A stretch of DNA of 64,000 nucleotides from Chimaeribacter californicus (GCF_002858675.1 NZ_PJZF01000001.1:372001-436000), one strand, 5' to 3'. Counted from the stretch's first letter, positions 1-10,821 are shown. Translations and numbers: made by a program. Notes: generated by a model from the sequence alone, not told the origin.

Positions 1-529
1 GACCGGCTCTGCCATTACCTGGAAATACCCGAGCGTGATCCTGAAAGGGGATAACTCGATTGGGGAGTTCTTCTCGGTTGCGCTGACCAGCGGCAAACAG
101 CAGGCAGATACCGGCACCAAGATGATCCACATTGGTAAAAACACCAAATCGACCATCATCTCAAAAGGGATCTCGGCCGGCCACAGCCAGAACAGCTACC
201 GCGGCCTGGTGAAAGTGCTGCCGGGGGCGGAGAACGCGCGTAACTTTACGCAGTGTGACTCCATGCTGATTGGGCCGGACAGCGCAGCGCACACCTTCCC
301 GTATGTGGAAGTGCGCAATAACAGCGCCCAGCTGGAGCATGAAGCCACCACCTCGAAGATTGGGGATGACCAGCTCTTCTACTGCCTGCAACGCGGCATC
401 AGTGAAGATGATGCGATCTCCATGATCGTGAACGGCTTCTGTAAGGATGTTTTCTCCGAGCTGCCGCTGGAGTTTGCCGTTGAAGCGCAGAAGTTGCTGG
501 CGATAAGCCTTGAACACAGCGTCGGGTAA
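1..529 (+). CDS. sufB: Fe-S cluster scaffold protein SufB, C-terminal part (truncated by window start)
   Basis: The reading frame is open from base 2 of the window, so this is the last ~175 residues of a protein that is normally ~495 residues; the 5' end lies outside. SufB is the scaffold of the SufBC2D complex that builds Fe-S clusters under iron limitation and oxidative stress in the cytoplasm. Visible family hallmarks are the beta-helix core repeats and the conserved cysteine in NFTQCDSML, which corresponds to the Cys405 of the E. coli protein needed for cluster assembly. The C-terminal helical part ([13 protein letters not shown]) parallels the end of SufD. sufC follows after 130 bases on the same strand. 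Identity is secure; only the truncation limits it. Confidence 0.96.
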   Translation, partial: TGSAITWKYPSVILKGDNSIGEFFSVALTSGKQQADTGTKMIHIGKNTKSTIISKGISAGHSQNSYRGLVKVLPGAENARNFTQCDSMLIGPDSAAHTFPYVEVRNNSAQLEHEATTSKIGDDQLFYCLQRGISEDDAISMIVNGFCKDVFSELPLEFAVEAQKLLAISLEHSVG

Positions 530-659
530 CCGGCGCAGAAACAGGATGCCGGGAGCGGCACCTGTTTTGAACATTACCCAGGTTGAACAACACCGGATTT
601 TGCGGTCAAGAGCGTGCAGGTCCACGCTGAACAGGGCGCAGGCGCGCTAAAGGACAGAC

Positions 660-1406
660 ATGTTAAGCATTAAAGATTTAAAAGTGAGCATTGAAGACAA
701 GGAGATCCTCAAAGGCATCGATCTGGAGATCAGGCCGGGTGAGGTTCACGCCATTATGGGGCCGAACGGTTCCGGCAAAAGTACCTTGTCAGCGACGCTG
801 GCGGGCCGTGAAGAGTATGAAGTCACTGACGGTGATGTCCTCTTCAACGGTAAAGACCTGCTGGAACTCGATCCGGAAGACCGGGCCGGTGAAGGCGTGT
901 TTATGGCCTTCCAGTATCCGGTCGAAATCCCGGGCGTCAGCAATAATTTCTTCCTGCAGACTGCGGTCAATGCGGTGCGTAAATACCGCGGCCAGGAGCC
1001 GATGGATCGCTTTGATTTTGCTGATTTCATCGAAGAGAAAATTGACCTGCTCAAGATGCCGTCTGACCTGCTGACCCGCTCCGTTAACGTGGGCTTCTCC
1101 GGCGGCGAGAAAAAGCGTAATGACATCCTGCAGATGGCTGCGCTTGAGCCGTCGCTCTGTATCCTCGATGAAACCGATTCCGGTCTGGACATCGATGCGC
1201 TGAAAATCGTCTCCAACGGCGTGAACGCGCTGCGTGACGGCAAGCGCTCCTTCATCATCGTGACCCACTACCAGCGTATCCTGGACTACATCAAGCCTGA
1301 TTTCGTCCATGTGCTGTATCAGGGTCGCATTGTGAAGTCCGGCGACTTTACCTTGGTCAAACAGTTAGAGGAGCAGGGTTATGGCTGGCTTACCGAGCAA
1401 GAGTGA
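660..1406 (+). CDS. sufC: SufC, ABC-type ATPase of the SUF Fe-S assembly complex
   Basis: 248 residues, the family length. SufC is the soluble ATPase of SufBC2D; ATP binding drives rearrangement of SufB and SufD during cluster synthesis. Visible motifs are Walker A GPNGSGKS (34-41), Q-loop FQYP (about 84-87), signature SGGEKKR (147-153), Walker B LCILDE (166-171) and the H-loop histidine near 203. There are no membrane segments, as expected. A ribosome binding site AAGGA lies just upstream of the ATG. The last 26 bases overlap sufD, so the two genes are probably translationally coupled. Confidence 0.97.
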   Translation: MLSIKDLKVSIEDKEILKGIDLEIRPGEVHAIMGPNGSGKSTLSATLAGREEYEVTDGDVLFNGKDLLELDPEDRAGEGVFMAFQYPVEIPGVSNNFFLQTAVNAVRKYRGQEPMDRFDFADFIEEKIDLLKMPSDLLTRSVNVGFSGGEKKRNDILQMAALEPSLCILDETDSGLDIDALKIVSNGVNALRDGKRSFIIVTHYQRILDYIKPDFVHVLYQGRIVKSGDFTLVKQLEEQGYGWLTEQE

Positions 1407-2685
1407 TGCACCCCAGGCCGGCAGCCCGCATGCGATGCAACAGCTTTACCGGTTGTTTGAAAGCCGTGGCGGTGAGCATTCCGCCCACGCACATACCCAT
1501 TGGCAACAGGTGATGCGCCTCGGTTTTCCTCATGCAAAAATGGAAAACTGGAAATATACGCCGGTGTCACCGCTGCTGGGCAAACAGTTCTTTGCACCGG
1601 AAGCCCAGGCGTTAAACCGCAGCGAATGTGACCAGCGCGCCCTGGCGATTGACGCTTATCGCCTGGTGTTTGTGGATGGTGAGTTCAGTGCCGAATTGAG
1701 TGACAGCGAAACCGGCGACTTTATTGTCGAGGCCCTGACGCCGTCACTGCACAACGCGCTGCCGGAACCGGTGCAGTCTGAGGTCTTCCTGCACCTGACG
1801 GAGAGCCTGGCGCACCAGCCTCGGATGATCCGCCTGCCGGCCGGCAAACAGGCTGACAAGCCGCTTTACCTGCTGCATATCTCCAGCGGCCGCGCACAGG
1901 ATGCCGAAATCAACACCGTGCACCATCGTTACCATCTGGAAATTGGCCGTGGTGCCCAGGCCCAGGTGATTGAGCACTACCTCAGCCTCACAGAGAACGG
2001 GCACTTTACCGGCGCACGTCTCACGGCGGACATCGGCGACAACGCCGTGCTGCGCCATATCAAGCTGGCGTTCGAGAGCCAGGCCAGCTACCACTTCGCG
2101 CATAACGATCTGGTGGTGGGCCGTGATGCCCAGGTGACCAGCCACAGCTTCCTGCTGGGGGCGGGCCTGTCGCGCCATAACACCAGCGCGCAGCTGAACG
2201 GCGAAAATACCTTGCTGCACATCAACAGCCTGGTGTTGCCGGTGGATGATGAGGTAAGCGACACGCGCACCTACCTTGAGCACAACCAAGGGTATTGCCA
2301 GAGCCGCCAGATGCATAAAGTGATTGTGCATGACCGTGCCAAAGCGGTGTTTAACGGCATGATCAAAGTCGCCAAACATGCGCTGAAAACCGACGGCCAG
2401 ATGACCAACAACAACCTGTTGCTGAGCAAACAGGCTGAAGTGGATACCAAGCCGCAGCTGGAAATTTACGCCGATGACGTTAAATGCAGCCACGGTGCCA
2501 CGGTTGGGCGTATTGATGATGAACAGCTGTTCTACCTGCGCTCACGCGGTATTGCCGGTGATGCGGCGCAGGAGATGATTATCTTCGCCTTTGCCGCCGA
2601 ACTGACTGAGGCGCTGGAGGACGACGCCCTGCGTGAAACGGTATTGCACCGTATTGCCGGGCGCTTACGTGGAGGCCAGCAATGA
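1381..2685 (+). CDS. sufD: SufD, SufB-paralogous subunit of the SUF scaffold
   Basis: 434 residues, about ten more than the E. coli protein, the extra lying in the N-terminal region. SufD pairs with SufB and is needed for iron entry into the scaffold. The N-terminal motif ENWKYTP and the C-terminal block [12 protein letters not shown] are family signatures; the histidine at residue 371 in CSHGAT matches the His360 of E. coli SufD at the SufB-SufD interface. The start at MAGLP is chosen because it matches the family N-terminus even though it lies 26 bases inside sufC. The stop overlaps the sufS start by four bases (ATGA). Confidence 0.96.
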   Translation: MAGLPSKSDAPQAGSPHAMQQLYRLFESRGGEHSAHAHTHWQQVMRLGFPHAKMENWKYTPVSPLLGKQFFAPEAQALNRSECDQRALAIDAYRLVFVDGEFSAELSDSETGDFIVEALTPSLHNALPEPVQSEVFLHLTESLAHQPRMIRLPAGKQADKPLYLLHISSGRAQDAEINTVHHRYHLEIGRGAQAQVIEHYLSLTENGHFTGARLTADIGDNAVLRHIKLAFESQASYHFAHNDLVVGRDAQVTSHSFLLGAGLSRHNTSAQLNGENTLLHINSLVLPVDDEVSDTRTYLEHNQGYCQSRQMHKVIVHDRAKAVFNGMIKVAKHALKTDGQMTNNNLLLSKQAEVDTKPQLEIYADDVKCSHGATVGRIDDEQLFYLRSRGIAGDAAQEMIIFAFAAELTEALEDDALRETVLHRIAGRLRGGQQ

Positions 2686-3902
2686 GTTACCCGATTGAAC
2701 GGATCCGGCAGGACTTTCCGCTGCTGGCGCGTGAGGTGAATGGCCAGTCACTGGTTTATCTCGACAGCGCGGCCAGTGCACAGAAACCGGAGCAGGTGAT
2801 TGCCCGCGAGGCGGAATTCTATCGCCACGGTTATGCCGCCGTTCATCGCGGCATTCATACCCTCAGCGCGGAAGCCACCGAGCAGATGGAGGGCGTCCGC
2901 GCCCAGGTGGCGCGTTTTATTAACGCGGCGTCACCGGAAGAGATCATCTTCGTCAAAGGCTCGACCGAAGGGATTAACCTGGTCGCCAACAGCTTCGGCA
3001 GCACCTTCCTGGAACCCGGCGATCGCATCCTGATCACCGAGATGGAGCACCACGCCAACATCGTGCCGTGGCAGATGCTGGCCAAGGCCCGTTCGCTGCA
3101 TATTGACGTCTGGCCGCTGACCGCCGAAGGTGAACTGCAGCCCGGCATGCTGGAGCAACTGATCACCCCGCGCACCAAATTGCTGGCGCTGACGCAGGTG
3201 TCTAACGTGCTGGGCACCATCAACCCGCTGGAACAGATTATCCCGCAAGCGAAAGCTGCCGGGCTGAAAGTGCTGGTGGATGGGGCGCAAGCCGTGATGC
3301 ATCAGAAAGTGGACATGCAGGCGCTGGATTGTGACTTCTATGTCTTCTCGGCCCACAAGCTGTATGGGCCGTCCGGCATTGGGATTCTCTACGGCAAGGC
3401 TGAGCTGCTGGCACAGATGCCGCCGTGGGAAGGGGGCGGGTCGATGATCCGCGAAGTGAGCCTGACCGGGGAAACCACCTTTGTTGCCGCGCCGTGGCGC
3501 TTTGAGGCGGGTTCACCCAATACCGCCGGGATGATGGGGCTGGGCGCGGCGATTGACTATGTCGAGTCGATTGGCCTGGATGCCATCCATGAGTATGAAT
3601 CCTCGCTGATGCGTTATGCGCTGGAAGCGATGGCGCAGGTACCGGATATCACGCTGTATGGCCCGGCCGAACGTGCCGGGGTGATTCCGTTTAACCTGGG
3701 CAAACACCATGCCTATGACGTCGGCAGTTTCCTCGACCAGTACGGCATCGCCATCCGTACCGGGCACCACTGTGCGATGCCGCTGATGGCGTTTTATCAG
3801 GTTCCGGCGATGTGCCGTGCCTCCCTGGCCATGTACAATACCCGTGAAGAAGTGGATCGTCTGGTGGCCGGCTTACAGCGGATCCACCGGCTGCTGGGCT
3901 GA
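2682..3902 (+). CDS. sufS: SufS cysteine desulfurase (class V aminotransferase fold)
   Basis: 406 residues. Releases sulfur from L-cysteine as a persulfide for Fe-S assembly, producing alanine; PLP-dependent. The PLP lysine is K226 in [10 protein letters not shown] and the persulfide cysteine is C364 in RTGHHCAMP, both exactly where the group II desulfurases have them. Sulfur is passed to the downstream SufE. The gene overlaps sufD by four bases and is followed by sufE after 42 bases, so it belongs to the suf operon. Confidence 0.97.
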   Translation: MSYPIERIRQDFPLLAREVNGQSLVYLDSAASAQKPEQVIAREAEFYRHGYAAVHRGIHTLSAEATEQMEGVRAQVARFINAASPEEIIFVKGSTEGINLVANSFGSTFLEPGDRILITEMEHHANIVPWQMLAKARSLHIDVWPLTAEGELQPGMLEQLITPRTKLLALTQVSNVLGTINPLEQIIPQAKAAGLKVLVDGAQAVMHQKVDMQALDCDFYVFSAHKLYGPSGIGILYGKAELLAQMPPWEGGGSMIREVSLTGETTFVAAPWRFEAGSPNTAGMMGLGAAIDYVESIGLDAIHEYESSLMRYALEAMAQVPDITLYGPAERAGVIPFNLGKHHAYDVGSFLDQYGIAIRTGHHCAMPLMAFYQVPAMCRASLAMYNTREEVDRLVAGLQRIHRLLG

Positions 3903-3944
3903 ATGCCCGGCCGCGTTTATGTTAACTGAGGCAGGATAGGCATT

Positions 3945-4355
3945 ATGGCGACGTTGCCGGACAAACAAAAATTGCTGCGCAACTTCTCACGTTGCGCTGA
4001 CTGGGAAGAGAAGTACCTGTATGTGATTGAGCTGGGGGCAAGCCTGCCGCCGCTGAGTGAAGAACTGCGCCAGGATCGTTACCGTATTTCCGGCTGCCAG
4101 AGCCAGGTATGGATTGCAATGACTAACACGGACGGCCGGGTCACCTTCCAGGGTGACAGTGATGCTGCCATCGTGAAAGGGTTGCTGACCATCGTGTTTA
4201 TTCTCTATAGCGGCATGACGCCGCAAGAGATTGTGGCACTGGATGTGCGCCCGTTCTTTGCTGAGCTGGAGCTGAGCCAGCATCTCACCCCCTCACGCTC
4301 ACAGGGGCTGGAGGCGATGATTCGCGCCATCCGCACCAACGCTGCAGAGCTTTAA
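3945..4355 (+). CDS. sufE: SufE sulfur acceptor protein
   Basis: 136 residues. SufE takes the persulfide from SufS and hands it to SufB, strongly stimulating the desulfurase. The sulfur-accepting cysteine is C51 in [11 protein letters not shown]. Last gene of the suf operon: a strong terminator hairpin with an eight-T run follows 10 bases after the stop. Confidence 0.97.
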   Translation: MATLPDKQKLLRNFSRCADWEEKYLYVIELGASLPPLSEELRQDRYRISGCQSQVWIAMTNTDGRVTFQGDSDAAIVKGLLTIVFILYSGMTPQEIVALDVRPFFAELELSQHLTPSRSQGLEAMIRAIRTNAAEL

Positions 4356-4365
4356 ACTTCCTGTA

Positions 4366-4393
4366 AGCCGCGCCTTCTGCGCGGCTTTTTTTT
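4366..4393 (+). terminator. Rho-independent terminator of the suf operon
   Basis: Stem AGCCGCGC / GCGCGGCT with a five-base loop followed by a run of eight T. It separates sufE from the L,D-transpeptidase gene downstream. Confidence 0.9.
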
Positions 4394-4448
4394 GGCCTGT
4401 ATCAGGCATCAGGATAGCGACACCGCTCGTGATAAGGATAAATCAGGT

Positions 4449-5474
4449 ATGAAAAAAGCACGCTGGTTGCTGGGCCTTCTCAGCACCCTCTGGTTACTCA
4501 CTTCATTCTCTGTACGCGCCACGGATTACCCGCTGCCGCCTGAAAATAGCCGGCTGATTGGTGAAAATGTCACGTACACCGTGCCGAATGACGGCCGCTC
4601 GCTGGAGATGATTGCTGCCGATTATAAAATCGGCCTGCTGGGGATGCTGGAAGCCAACCCAGGCACAGACCCTTATCTGCCGGCGCCCGGCTCGGTATTG
4701 ACTATCCCGACCCAGATGCTGCTGCCGGACACGCCCCGTGAAGGCATCGTGATTAACCTCGCGGAACTGCGGCTTTACTATTACCCGAAAGGGGAAAATA
4801 AAGTGGTGGTGTACCCCATCGGCATCGGCCAGCTTGGGCGTAATACGCCCACGATGGTGACTTCGATTATCCAGAAGATCCCTAACCCGACCTGGACGCC
4901 TACCGCCAATATCCGTAAGCACTATCTGGAAGAGCAGGGCATCACCTTGCCGGCCGTAGTGCCTGCCGGGCCGGAGAACCCCATGGGGCTGTTTGCGCTG
5001 CGTATGGCCGCAGGTGGGGGCGTTTACCTGATCCACGGCACCAATGCCAATTTCGGCATTGGGATGCGTGTGAGCTCTGGTTGTATCCGCCTGCGGGCCG
5101 CAGATATCGAGGCGCTGTTTAATCAGGTGCCGAAAGGCACACGGGTGCAGGTCATCAACCAGCCGATTAAAGTCGCGGTCGAGCCGGATGGTAAACGCTA
5201 CATTGAGGTGCATCAGCCGTTATCGCACACCGATAAGGATGATCCGCAGACCATGCCCATTGCGAAAACCAGGGTGATCAAGGCCTTTATCAAAACGCCG
5301 GAAACCAATGCGGAGGTCGTCAAACAGGCGATTGAGCGCCGCTCAGGGATGCCGGTACTGGTCAACACCGGGCCGGATGCCAATGATGCGATCCCTGAAG
5401 CGATCATGCCGCAGAGCGCCAGCAGCCAACCTGCGCCCGTGACAGAAACCACACCGCCACAAAGCCTGCAATAA
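4449..5474 (+). CDS. ldtE: L,D-transpeptidase (LdtE/YnhG family)
   Basis: 341 residues. YkuD-family enzymes make 3-3 crosslinks in periplasmic peptidoglycan (LdtD/E) or attach Braun lipoprotein (LdtA-C). A signal peptide spans about residues 1-25, a LysM-like segment containing YTVPNDGRS follows, and the catalytic region has HG at 196 and SSGCIRL with the nucleophile cysteine at 212. I chose ATG 4449, preceded by AAGGA, because the longer frame from 4392 adds a non-family tail ahead of the signal peptide. The position next to sufE and facing lpp is the E. coli ynhG position, so I prefer ldtE; a lipoprotein-anchoring role cannot be excluded from sequence alone. Confidence 0.88.
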   Translation: MKKARWLLGLLSTLWLLTSFSVRATDYPLPPENSRLIGENVTYTVPNDGRSLEMIAADYKIGLLGMLEANPGTDPYLPAPGSVLTIPTQMLLPDTPREGIVINLAELRLYYYPKGENKVVVYPIGIGQLGRNTPTMVTSIIQKIPNPTWTPTANIRKHYLEEQGITLPAVVPAGPENPMGLFALRMAAGGGVYLIHGTNANFGIGMRVSSGCIRLRAADIEALFNQVPKGTRVQVINQPIKVAVEPDGKRYIEVHQPLSHTDKDDPQTMPIAKTRVIKAFIKTPETNAEVVKQAIERRSGMPVLVNTGPDANDAIPEAIMPQSASSQPAPVTETTPPQSLQ

Positions 5475-5610
5475 CGCGCTTACATAAGGTTTCCTTGCGC
5501 ATGGAGGCGCAGATAAGCGTTCAGACAGAAAAGGGAAAAGGGCCGGAGGGGGAAGGCAGGGGCAGAACCTATTAATGCCTGTGTTATTGATGCGTATAAA
5601 AACGGGCAAA

Positions 5611-5638
5611 AAAATGGCGCACAGTGTGCGCCATTTTT
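5611..5638 (-). terminator. lpp: Terminator of lpp (bidirectional)
   Basis: Stem AAAATGGCGCAC / GTGCGCCATTTT with a three-base loop, flanked by A-run and T-run on either side, so it can stop lpp transcription on the minus strand and readthrough from ldtE on the plus strand. Confidence 0.88.
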
Positions 5639-5653
5639 ATTAGCCGAGCTCGA

Positions 5654-5965
<312 letters not shown>

Positions 5966-6134
5966 AAATTTTTAGGGCTGAAGCACTTTATTTTGATCGT
6001 TCGCTCAAAGAAGCATCTGCTTTTGCTGTAAAGTTAAAAAAACCAGCGAAAACATGCTGCTTCTATGGGAACCCTCTCAAAATTTGTTCGCTTAAAAAAG
6101 TAGCGATTTTCTGAAAATACCCGATCGACGGATG

Positions 6135-6166
6135 AAAAAAACGCCGCTGAAGCGCGGCGTTTTTAT
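6135..6166 (-). terminator. pykF: Terminator of pykF (bidirectional)
   Basis: Stem ACGCCGC / GCGGCGT flanked by A6 on the left and T5 on the right, 23 bases after the pykF stop on the minus strand. Confidence 0.85.
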
Positions 6167-6189
6167 TCTGCTCAGGATGTCACGTTTAA

Positions 6190-7602
6190 TTAAAGCACGT
6201 GTACCGAAGAGGTATTGGTGGTGCCGCTTGGTACCAGCGCACCCGACACCATGACGACCACGTCGCCTTTCTGAGCCAAGCCGCTTTCCAGCGCCGCTTC
6301 TTTACCGATGCGGTAGAAATCATCCGTAGAGGCGATCTCTTTCACCACCTGGGTGATCACGCCTTTGCTGAGGATCAGCTGGCGGGCGGTCACGGCATTG
6401 GTGGTCAGGGCCAGGATAGTGGCATGCGGGAAGTATTTACGTACCGCTTTAGCTGATTTACCGCCGCCGGTGGCGACCACAATCAGCGGTGCATCCAGCT
6501 TCTCAGCGGTTTCTACCGCACCGCGGCATACCGCTTCGGTGATGCGCAGCTTACGGCTGTCATTCAGGCTGTCAATGCGGCTCTGCATGACGCGATCAGT
6601 ACGCTCACAGATGGTCGCCATGATGGTGACCGCTTCCAGCGGGTATTTACCCTTGGCGCTTTCACCAGACAGCATTACCGCATCGGTGCCGTCGATGATG
6701 GCGTTCGCCACGTCACCGGCTTCTGCACGGGTCGGGCGCGGGTTTTTGATCATGGAATCCAGCATCTGGGTCGCAGTGATGACCACTTTGCGGGCGCGGT
6801 TACATTTCTCGATCATCATCTTCTGTGCGAAGATCACTTCTTCAACCGGAATTTCAACGCCCAGATCGCCACGCGCCACCATGATGCCGTCAGACGCATC
6901 CAGGATTTCGTCGAAGTTGTTCAGGCCTTCCTGGTTTTCGATTTTGGAGATGATCTGGATCTGCTCGCCGCCGTGGGCTTTCAGGTGCTCACGGATTTCC
7001 AACACATCAGAACGTTTACGGATGAACGAGGCCGCTACGAAATCAACGCCCTGCTCACAGCCGAAGATCAGGTCACGTTTGTCTTTTTCGGCCAGTGCCG
7101 GCAGCTGAATGGAAACGCCCGGCAGGTTAACGCCTTTGTTCTCACCCAGGTCGCCACTGTTCAGGACTTTACAGATCACCTCGGTTTCGGTGACTTCAAC
7201 CACTTCCATGCCGATCAGGCCATCATCGACCAGCACGGTGTTACCGATTTTCAGGTCAGCGGCGAAACCGGCGTAGGTCACGGCCACACGCTCGGTGTTA
7301 CCAATGACGCTCTGATCGGTGGTGAAGGTAAAGGTCTGGCCGGCAACCAGAGAGGCATCTTTACCGCCTTCCAGCTTCATGGTGCGGATTTCCGGGCCTT
7401 TGGTGTCCAGCAGGACGCCAGCCTTATGGCCGGTCTTCTCCATAACCGCGCGCAGGTTTTTGATGCGCTGGCCATGCTCTTCATAATCCCCGTGGGAGAA
7501 GTTCAGACGCATCACATTCATGCCGGCATCCAGCAGCTTGGTCAGCATCTCTTCTGATTCAGTTTTCGGGCCGATCGTACAAACAATTTTGGTCTTTTTC
7601 AT
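6190..7602 (-). CDS. pykF: Pyruvate kinase I (fructose-1,6-bisphosphate-activated type)
   Basis: 470 residues, exactly the type I length. Converts phosphoenolpyruvate and ADP to pyruvate and ATP, the last step of glycolysis. The N-terminus [15 protein letters not shown], the active-site helix [20 protein letters not shown] and the metal-binding [10 protein letters not shown] are all present. The C-terminal allosteric domain (about 350-470) is intact. Its neighbour lpp is as in E. coli. Regulation by Cra is suggested by a near-consensus operator in the leader. Confidence 0.98.
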   Translation of the reverse strand: MKKTKIVCTIGPKTESEEMLTKLLDAGMNVMRLNFSHGDYEEHGQRIKNLRAVMEKTGHKAGVLLDTKGPEIRTMKLEGGKDASLVAGQTFTFTTDQSVIGNTERVAVTYAGFAADLKIGNTVLVDDGLIGMEVVEVTETEVICKVLNSGDLGENKGVNLPGVSIQLPALAEKDKRDLIFGCEQGVDFVAASFIRKRSDVLEIREHLKAHGGEQIQIISKIENQEGLNNFDEILDASDGIMVARGDLGVEIPVEEVIFAQKMMIEKCNRARKVVITATQMLDSMIKNPRPTRAEAGDVANAIIDGTDAVMLSGESAKGKYPLEAVTIMATICERTDRVMQSRIDSLNDSRKLRITEAVCRGAVETAEKLDAPLIVVATGGGKSAKAVRKYFPHATILALTTNAVTARQLILSKGVITQVVKEIASTDDFYRIGKEAALESGLAQKGDVVVMVSGALVPSGTTNTSSVHVL

Positions 7603-7828
7603 GACAATAGGTTCTACAAGTTGTGATGGATTGAAAAGTGCGTATGGCTGGCCGCTGTGCGACCAGCGTGGAATATGAACGGTGTCGGGCGCTGCAAAAC
7701 ATAACTAAGCGTAGGCGATGGCAGCAGGGTTGGGGTGGAAATATGTGTTGAAACAGCGCCGGACGTGGCAGTGGCCGGTCGAAGAGGTCGGAATAATTGT
7801 TGTAAGAGGTATCGACAGTTCAAGGCGC

Positions 7829-7840
7829 TGAAACCTTTCA
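7829..7840 (-). promoter_or_regulatory. Cra (FruR) operator in the pykF leader
   Basis: TGAAACCTTTCA differs at one base from the Cra palindrome TGAAACGTTTCA. It lies about 12-23 bases downstream of the predicted transcription start and about 230 bases before the pykF start codon. Cra represses pykF in E. coli, so placement and gene agree. Based on motif matching only. Confidence 0.7.
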
Positions 7841-7858
7841 ATTGAAATGACGTTCCGC

Positions 7859-7887
7859 ATTATAGAGGGTAAGCGACGGGGAAACAA
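7859..7887 (-). promoter_or_regulatory. pykF: pykF promoter (sigma-70)
   Basis: On the minus strand a perfect -10 TATAAT (7859-7864) lies 17 bases from a -35 TTGTTT (7882-7887). The predicted start is near 7852, giving a leader of about 250 bases that contains the Cra site. Confidence 0.7.
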
Positions 7888-8135
7888 AACAAAAATCAGA
7901 AAGAGGCGACTTGATTTATACAAAACCTCAGGAATGTGACGCAAATGAAACTTTTTGCATATGGGTGTTGCGCAACCGTTTAATGACTGTTTTTCATCTC
8001 CTTATGCAATGCAAATTGATTAACAGCAGAGCAGAGCGGAAAAAGGGCAGACAAAAAAAGGGAAAAACGCAGGGTGGCGGCGAACAAAACAGGAGAAGGT
8101 AAAAAAGCAGAGAGAAAAGAAGAGTAAGGCATGAA

Positions 8136-8212
8136 TGGTGCGTTCTAATGGACTCGAACCATCGACCCCCACCATGTCAAGGTGGTGCTCTAACCAACTG
8201 AGCTAAGAACGC
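8136..8212 (-). tRNA. valV: tRNA-Val (anticodon GAC)
   Basis: 77 bases with encoded CCA. The anticodon stem CCACC/GGTGG encloses loop TTGACAT, giving anticodon GAC, and the T-arm GGTTCGAGTCC is standard. The acceptor stem GCGTTCT/AGAACGC differs from the two upstream copies in this cluster. Last gene of a three-tRNA unit next to mdtK, the valV/valW position of E. coli. Confidence 0.97.
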
Positions 8213-8228
8213 ATGTGAAACGCTGATG

Positions 8229-8305
8229 TGGTGCGTCCGAGTGGACTCGAACCACCGACCCCCACCATGTCAAGGTGGTGCTCTAACCAACTGAGCTACG
8301 GACGC
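8229..8305 (-). tRNA. valW: tRNA-Val (anticodon GAC)
   Basis: 77 bases, CCA encoded, anticodon GAC. Identical throughout to the copy at 8336-8412; acceptor stem GCGTCCG/CGGACGC. Sixteen bases separate it from the next tRNA, so the cluster is one transcript. Confidence 0.97.
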
Positions 8306-8335
8306 ACATTATCATATTGCAGAAGCCAGAAAGTG

Positions 8336-8412
8336 TGGTGCGTCCGAGTGGACTCGAACCACCGACCCCCACCATGTCAAGGTGGTGCTCTAACCAACTG
8401 AGCTACGGACGC
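8336..8412 (-). tRNA. tRNA-Val (anticodon GAC), first of the cluster
   Basis: 77 bases, CCA encoded, anticodon GAC, identical to the middle copy. A third copy compared with the two-gene valVW operon of E. coli, most likely a tandem duplication. Confidence 0.97.
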
Positions 8413-8451
8413 ATCATTTTTTCTGATTGCCGGTGCCGGCAACGGGGACGA

Positions 8452-8480
8452 ATATTAACGGCGCGGCCGGGCACTGGCAA
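8452..8480 (-). promoter_or_regulatory. Promoter of the tRNA-Val cluster
   Basis: On the minus strand -35 TTGCCA (8475-8480), a 17-base spacer and -10 TAATAT (8452-8457), followed by a GC-rich discriminator (CGTCCCCG) typical of stringently controlled stable-RNA promoters. Confidence 0.7.
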
Positions 8481-8524
8481 GCGGAAAAATGCAATTTTCT
8501 TCCAGATTTCACGCGATTGCCGAG

Positions 8525-8572
8525 CGAGTGCGCACTCCGCTGTTTTTTTCGTCACTCCCGGCGCGCGCCGGG
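8525..8572. repeat. GC-rich palindromes downstream of mdtK
   Basis: Two self-complementary stretches sit between mdtK and the tRNA promoter: GAGTGCGCACTC followed by a T7 run on the plus strand, and CCCGGCGCGCGCCGGG. The second lies 14-29 bases past the mdtK stop and could end its transcript although no T-run follows on the minus strand. Confidence 0.45.
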
Positions 8573-8585
8573 CGCAAAAGCTGTG

Positions 8586-9959
8586 TCAATGCGCCGCGCG
8601 TTTCAGGATCAGCGCCGCCGGCTGACATTGCAGCCAGCGCATACGCCAAATCACCATGATGGCAGAGAAGGTCAGGCCGATAATAAAGCCACACCAGAAG
8701 CCGCTTGGGCCCATCCGCGGCACCAGCACGTCAGTCAGCGCCAGCAGGTACCCGCTGGGCAGGCCCAGCACCCAATAGGCCACAAAGGTAATAAAGAAGA
8801 TCGAACGCGTATCTTTATAACCGCGCAGCACGCCGGAGCCGATCACCTGCAACGAATCAGAGATCTGGTAAACCGCCGCCAGTAGCATCAGGTGGCTGGC
8901 CATCGCCACCACCGCCGGGTTTTCGTTATACAGCAGGGCGATTTTCTCACGCATCAGCACGGTGAAAATCGCGGTACAGCTGGCCATAACCACGCCGGTT
9001 GCCAGGCTGGCATAGGCCGCCACCCGCGCGGCTTCCGCCGACCCTTCACCCAGCCGGTGGCCTACACGGATGGTGGCAGCAACCCCTACTGACAGCGGGA
9101 TCACGAACATCAGCGAGCTGAAATTAAGGGCGATCTGGTGGCCCGCTACCGGCACGATGCCGAGCGGGGAGACCAGCAGCGCCACAATGGCAAACAGGGT
9201 CACCTCAAAAAACAGCGCCAGCGCAATCGGCAGCCCGAGCAGGGTAAGGCGGCGCAGCACCTGCCAGTCCGGCTGGGCCGGTTTGCTCTGCAAATGGATG
9301 TCACGCATTGAGGGCGCGCGTTTTACGTACCAGCTCATCAGCAGGAACATCACCCAGTACACCGTGCCGGTCGCCACACCACAGCCGACGCCGCCCAGCG
9401 CCGGCGCGCCGAATTTCCCGTAGATAAAGATATAGTTGACCGGAATATTCACCAGCAGCCCGATGAACCCAATCACCATACCCGGCTTGGTTTTGGACAA
9501 CCCCTCACACTGGTTGCGCAACACCTGGAAACCGAGGTAGCCCGGTGCGCCCCACATAATCGCGTGCAGATACCCCACGGCTTTGGCTTCCAGCGCCGGG
9601 TCAACATCCTGCATCAGGCCCAGCAGGTGGCCGCTTTGCGAGATCACGGCGATCACCAGCACTGACAGCGCCGCCACCAGCCAGAATGCCTGCCGCACCT
9701 GGTGGGCAATGCGCTCACGGCGGCCGGCGCCGTTCAATTGGGCCACCACCGGCGTCATCGCCAGCAGAATGCCATGCCCGAACAGGATCGTCGGCAGCCA
9801 GATCGAAGTGCCGATCGCCACGGCGGCCATGTCGGTGGCGCTGACAGAGCCGGCCATGATGGTGTCAACAAAGCCCATCGCCGTCTGGGAAATTTGCGCA
9901 ATAATCACCGGAATGGCTAACGCCAATAAACTTCGCGCTTCGATCAGATACTTCTGCAC
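8586..9959 (-). CDS. mdtK: MATE-family multidrug efflux pump MdtK (NorM)
   Basis: 457 residues, same length as E. coli MdtK. Sodium- or proton-coupled export of cationic drugs and fluoroquinolones across the inner membrane. Twelve hydrophobic segments are evident; family stretches include [19 protein letters not shown] near the N-terminus and [19 protein letters not shown] in the second half. The start codon is GTG. Divergent from ribE, as in E. coli. Confidence 0.95.
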   Translation of the reverse strand: MQKYLIEARSLLALAIPVIIAQISQTAMGFVDTIMAGSVSATDMAAVAIGTSIWLPTILFGHGILLAMTPVVAQLNGAGRRERIAHQVRQAFWLVAALSVLVIAVISQSGHLLGLMQDVDPALEAKAVGYLHAIMWGAPGYLGFQVLRNQCEGLSKTKPGMVIGFIGLLVNIPVNYIFIYGKFGAPALGGVGCGVATGTVYWVMFLLMSWYVKRAPSMRDIHLQSKPAQPDWQVLRRLTLLGLPIALALFFEVTLFAIVALLVSPLGIVPVAGHQIALNFSSLMFVIPLSVGVAATIRVGHRLGEGSAEAARVAAYASLATGVVMASCTAIFTVLMREKIALLYNENPAVVAMASHLMLLAAVYQISDSLQVIGSGVLRGYKDTRSIFFITFVAYWVLGLPSGYLLALTDVLVPRMGPSGFWCGFIIGLTFSAIMVIWRMRWLQCQPAALILKRAAH

Positions 9960-10164
9960 GCCAACACCTTTTTATTATGGGGAATGAGCAGGGGAGCCGG
10001 CCGTCACTGGCGGCATCAGAGAAAATAGGAATAAGCATAAGATTGTACCGATCCACTCCGGCTAAGCAAACCCCGGCAACGAAAAGCACCGAGTTGGCAA
10101 GCCGGGAAAACTGCGGCACACTGGATGCATTGATAACGCCTGAAAATATGAAAGAGGCTTGCTA

Positions 10165-10821
10165 ATGTTTACCGGTATTGTTCAGGGCACCGCGCCCCTG
10201 GTGGCGATTGATGAAAAACCCAATTTCCGTACCCATGTGGTGCAGCTTCCGGCAGAGATGCTGCCCGGCCTGGCGCTGGGGGCCTCGGTGGCCCATAACG
10301 GCTGCTGCCTGACGGTCACGTCGATTGACGGCGATCGCGTCAGCTTTGATCTGATTAAAGAAACCTTGCGGCTGACCAACCTCGGTGCCCTTCAGGTGGG
10401 CGATCGGGTCAACCTTGAACGGGCGGCCCGTTTCAGTGATGAGATTGGCGGCCACCTGATGTCCGGCCATATCATCTGTACCGCCGAGATCAGCAAAATC
10501 GTTACCTCTGAGCATAACCGGCAGGTTTGGTTCCGCATTGCCAACGCAGAGTATATGAAATATATCCTGCATAAAGGGTACATCGGCATCGACGGCATCA
10601 GCCTGACCTTAGGCGAAGTGGTCAAAGACCGGTTCTGCGTCCACCTGATCCCGGAGACGCTGGAGCGCACCACGCTGGGCAAAAAACGTCTGGGTGACGT
10701 AGTCAACATCGAGATCGATCCGCAGACCCAGGCGATTGTGGATACGGTAGAGCGGGTGCTCGCCAGCCGGGAAGCGGCGATGGCCGCCGCCAAAGCGATC
10801 GGTGAAAATCTGGCAGAGTGA
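10165..10821 (+). CDS. ribE: Riboflavin synthase alpha chain
   Basis: 218 residues. Dismutates two 6,7-dimethyl-8-ribityllumazine molecules to riboflavin, the last step of vitamin B2 synthesis. Two lumazine-binding halves are visible, the first starting MFTGIVQG and the second around [21 protein letters not shown] 10165 is chosen because it gives the family N-terminus and has AGAGG seven bases upstream; a TTG two codons earlier is possible but unlikely. Also called ribC in E. coli. Confidence 0.95.
   Translation: MFTGIVQGTAPLVAIDEKPNFRTHVVQLPAEMLPGLALGASVAHNGCCLTVTSIDGDRVSFDLIKETLRLTNLGALQVGDRVNLERAARFSDEIGGHLMSGHIICTAEISKIVTSEHNRQVWFRIANAEYMKYILHKGYIGIDGISLTLGEVVKDRFCVHLIPETLERTTLGKKRLGDVVNIEIDPQTQAIVDTVERVLASREAAMAAAKAIGENLAE

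Larger units (their letters stand above)
7603..8135. other. pykF leader and upstream intergenic region
   Basis: 533 bases without a gene. The part next to pykF is its long leader with the promoter and Cra operator listed separately. The rest (about 7890-8135) is A-rich on the plus strand and holds nothing I recognise; it ends at the tRNA-Val cluster. A 63-codon frame at 7911 has no credible start site or composition. Confidence 0.6.

Noticed and set aside
7911-8102. 63-codon frame upstream of pykF
   Set aside because: Ends in a low-complexity Lys/Gly/Gln-rich stretch, overlaps the promoter side, no ribosome site.
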